DNA of 64,000 nucleotides, from the NCBI GenBank assembly GCA_014338405.1, contig JTDE01021441.1, forward strand, positions 44,399 to 108,398. The letters are read 5' to 3'. The notes below the pieces were generated by a model. It searched no databases and had not been told where the DNA came from. It was given only the letters and a program-made list of their open reading frames with translations. The translations under genes and the position numbers were made by a program. The DNA is from Paragonimus skrjabini miyazakii (taxonomy: Eukaryota; Platyhelminthes; Trematoda; Plagiorchiida; Troglotrematidae). This document shows positions 63,745 to 64,000 of the stretch, piece after piece. How positions within the stretch are numbered: position 1 is the first letter of the stretch; each line of letters begins with the position of its first letter.

Positions 63745-64000
63745 GATACCACTTCTGGCACTAGTGACAATGCATACCGGTCTGCACGGACATTTTGCAT
63801 GCGTAACGGCCGCAAATGCTCTCTGCCTCAGTCAATTGGGTCCCAGCACTGTTAGATCTTACTCGGATCATTGTCAATAATAATATATATTTTTCAACGC
63901 ATTTGTGAGAAACACGCTCCGGTGTTTGCGGACTACCAAAAAAAATTACATGCGGGTTTAACTTTTGGGGTTTCGGCCCAACCCGGGGGGTTTTTCACAA
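63745..64000. other. Window end beyond the LINE, no gene; possibly a low-quality contig end
   Basis: The last 60 bases contain stacked homopolymers (eight A, then runs of G, C and T) of a kind often seen at raw read ends. No feature is seen in 63745-64000. Confidence 0.35.

Noticed and set aside
1..64000. CRISPR arrays, operons, prokaryotic promoters
   Set aside because: No regularly spaced direct repeats and no tightly packed genes; the window is eukaryotic intron-rich DNA.

Overview
The window looks like nuclear DNA of a flatworm, most likely a digenean trematode with a large, repeat-rich genome (a fasciolid-like species fits, but the species cannot be named from sequence alone). Three things point this way: very long GT-AG introns, a mix of decayed retroelements of the Penelope-like, CR1 and RTE groups, and an invertebrate-type Src-family kinase. 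There is no operon, CRISPR or other prokaryotic structure. Three 100-base runs of N (11701-11800, 37239-37338, 50198-50297) are assembly gaps. 

One multi-exon gene on the minus strand runs through almost the whole window. I assembled it from four exons with matching phases and GT-AG borders: 59207-58108 (start codon, a 337-residue unique region, first half of SH3), 41640-41542 (99 nt, second half of SH3), 14920-14817 (104 nt, first half of SH2) and 2259-1942 (318 nt, second half of SH2, linker and the glycine loop of the tyrosine kinase domain). Together they encode 540 residues of a myristoylated Src-family non-receptor tyrosine kinase, beginning MGNC. The rest of the kinase domain lies beyond position 1. 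The introns between these exons are about 16.5, 26.6 and 12.6 kb. 

The introns are filled with dead repeats. Intron 3 holds an RTE-type LINE fragment (11.3-12.0 kb), a Penelope-like endonuclease module between 144-bp inverted repeats (12.3-13.0 kb), and tRNA-derived SINEs. Intron 2 holds a second Penelope endonuclease module between 72-bp inverted repeats (18.5-19.3 kb), a Penelope reverse transcriptase on the plus strand (21.2-22.6 kb) followed by a GC-rich tandem duplication (22.7-23.1 kb), another Penelope endonuclease tail (27.3-27.5 kb), several SINEs, and a possible nested exon for a small secreted protein (37.4-37.7 kb). Intron 1 holds a Penelope reverse transcriptase fragment (49.5-50.2 kb), SINEs, and a GC-rich block with a polyadenylation signal (52.6-53.1 kb). 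Upstream of the kinase gene, on the same strand, lies a nearly full-length but broken CR1-clade LINE (about 63.7 to 59.4 kb). 

No second clearly functional gene was found. The best candidates for a second look are the unusually long unique region of the Src kinase, the two inverted-repeat Penelope modules with hammerhead-like core motifs, and the nested secreted-protein exon. All repeat assignments come from reading translations and comparing copies by eye; no alignment program or database search was run.
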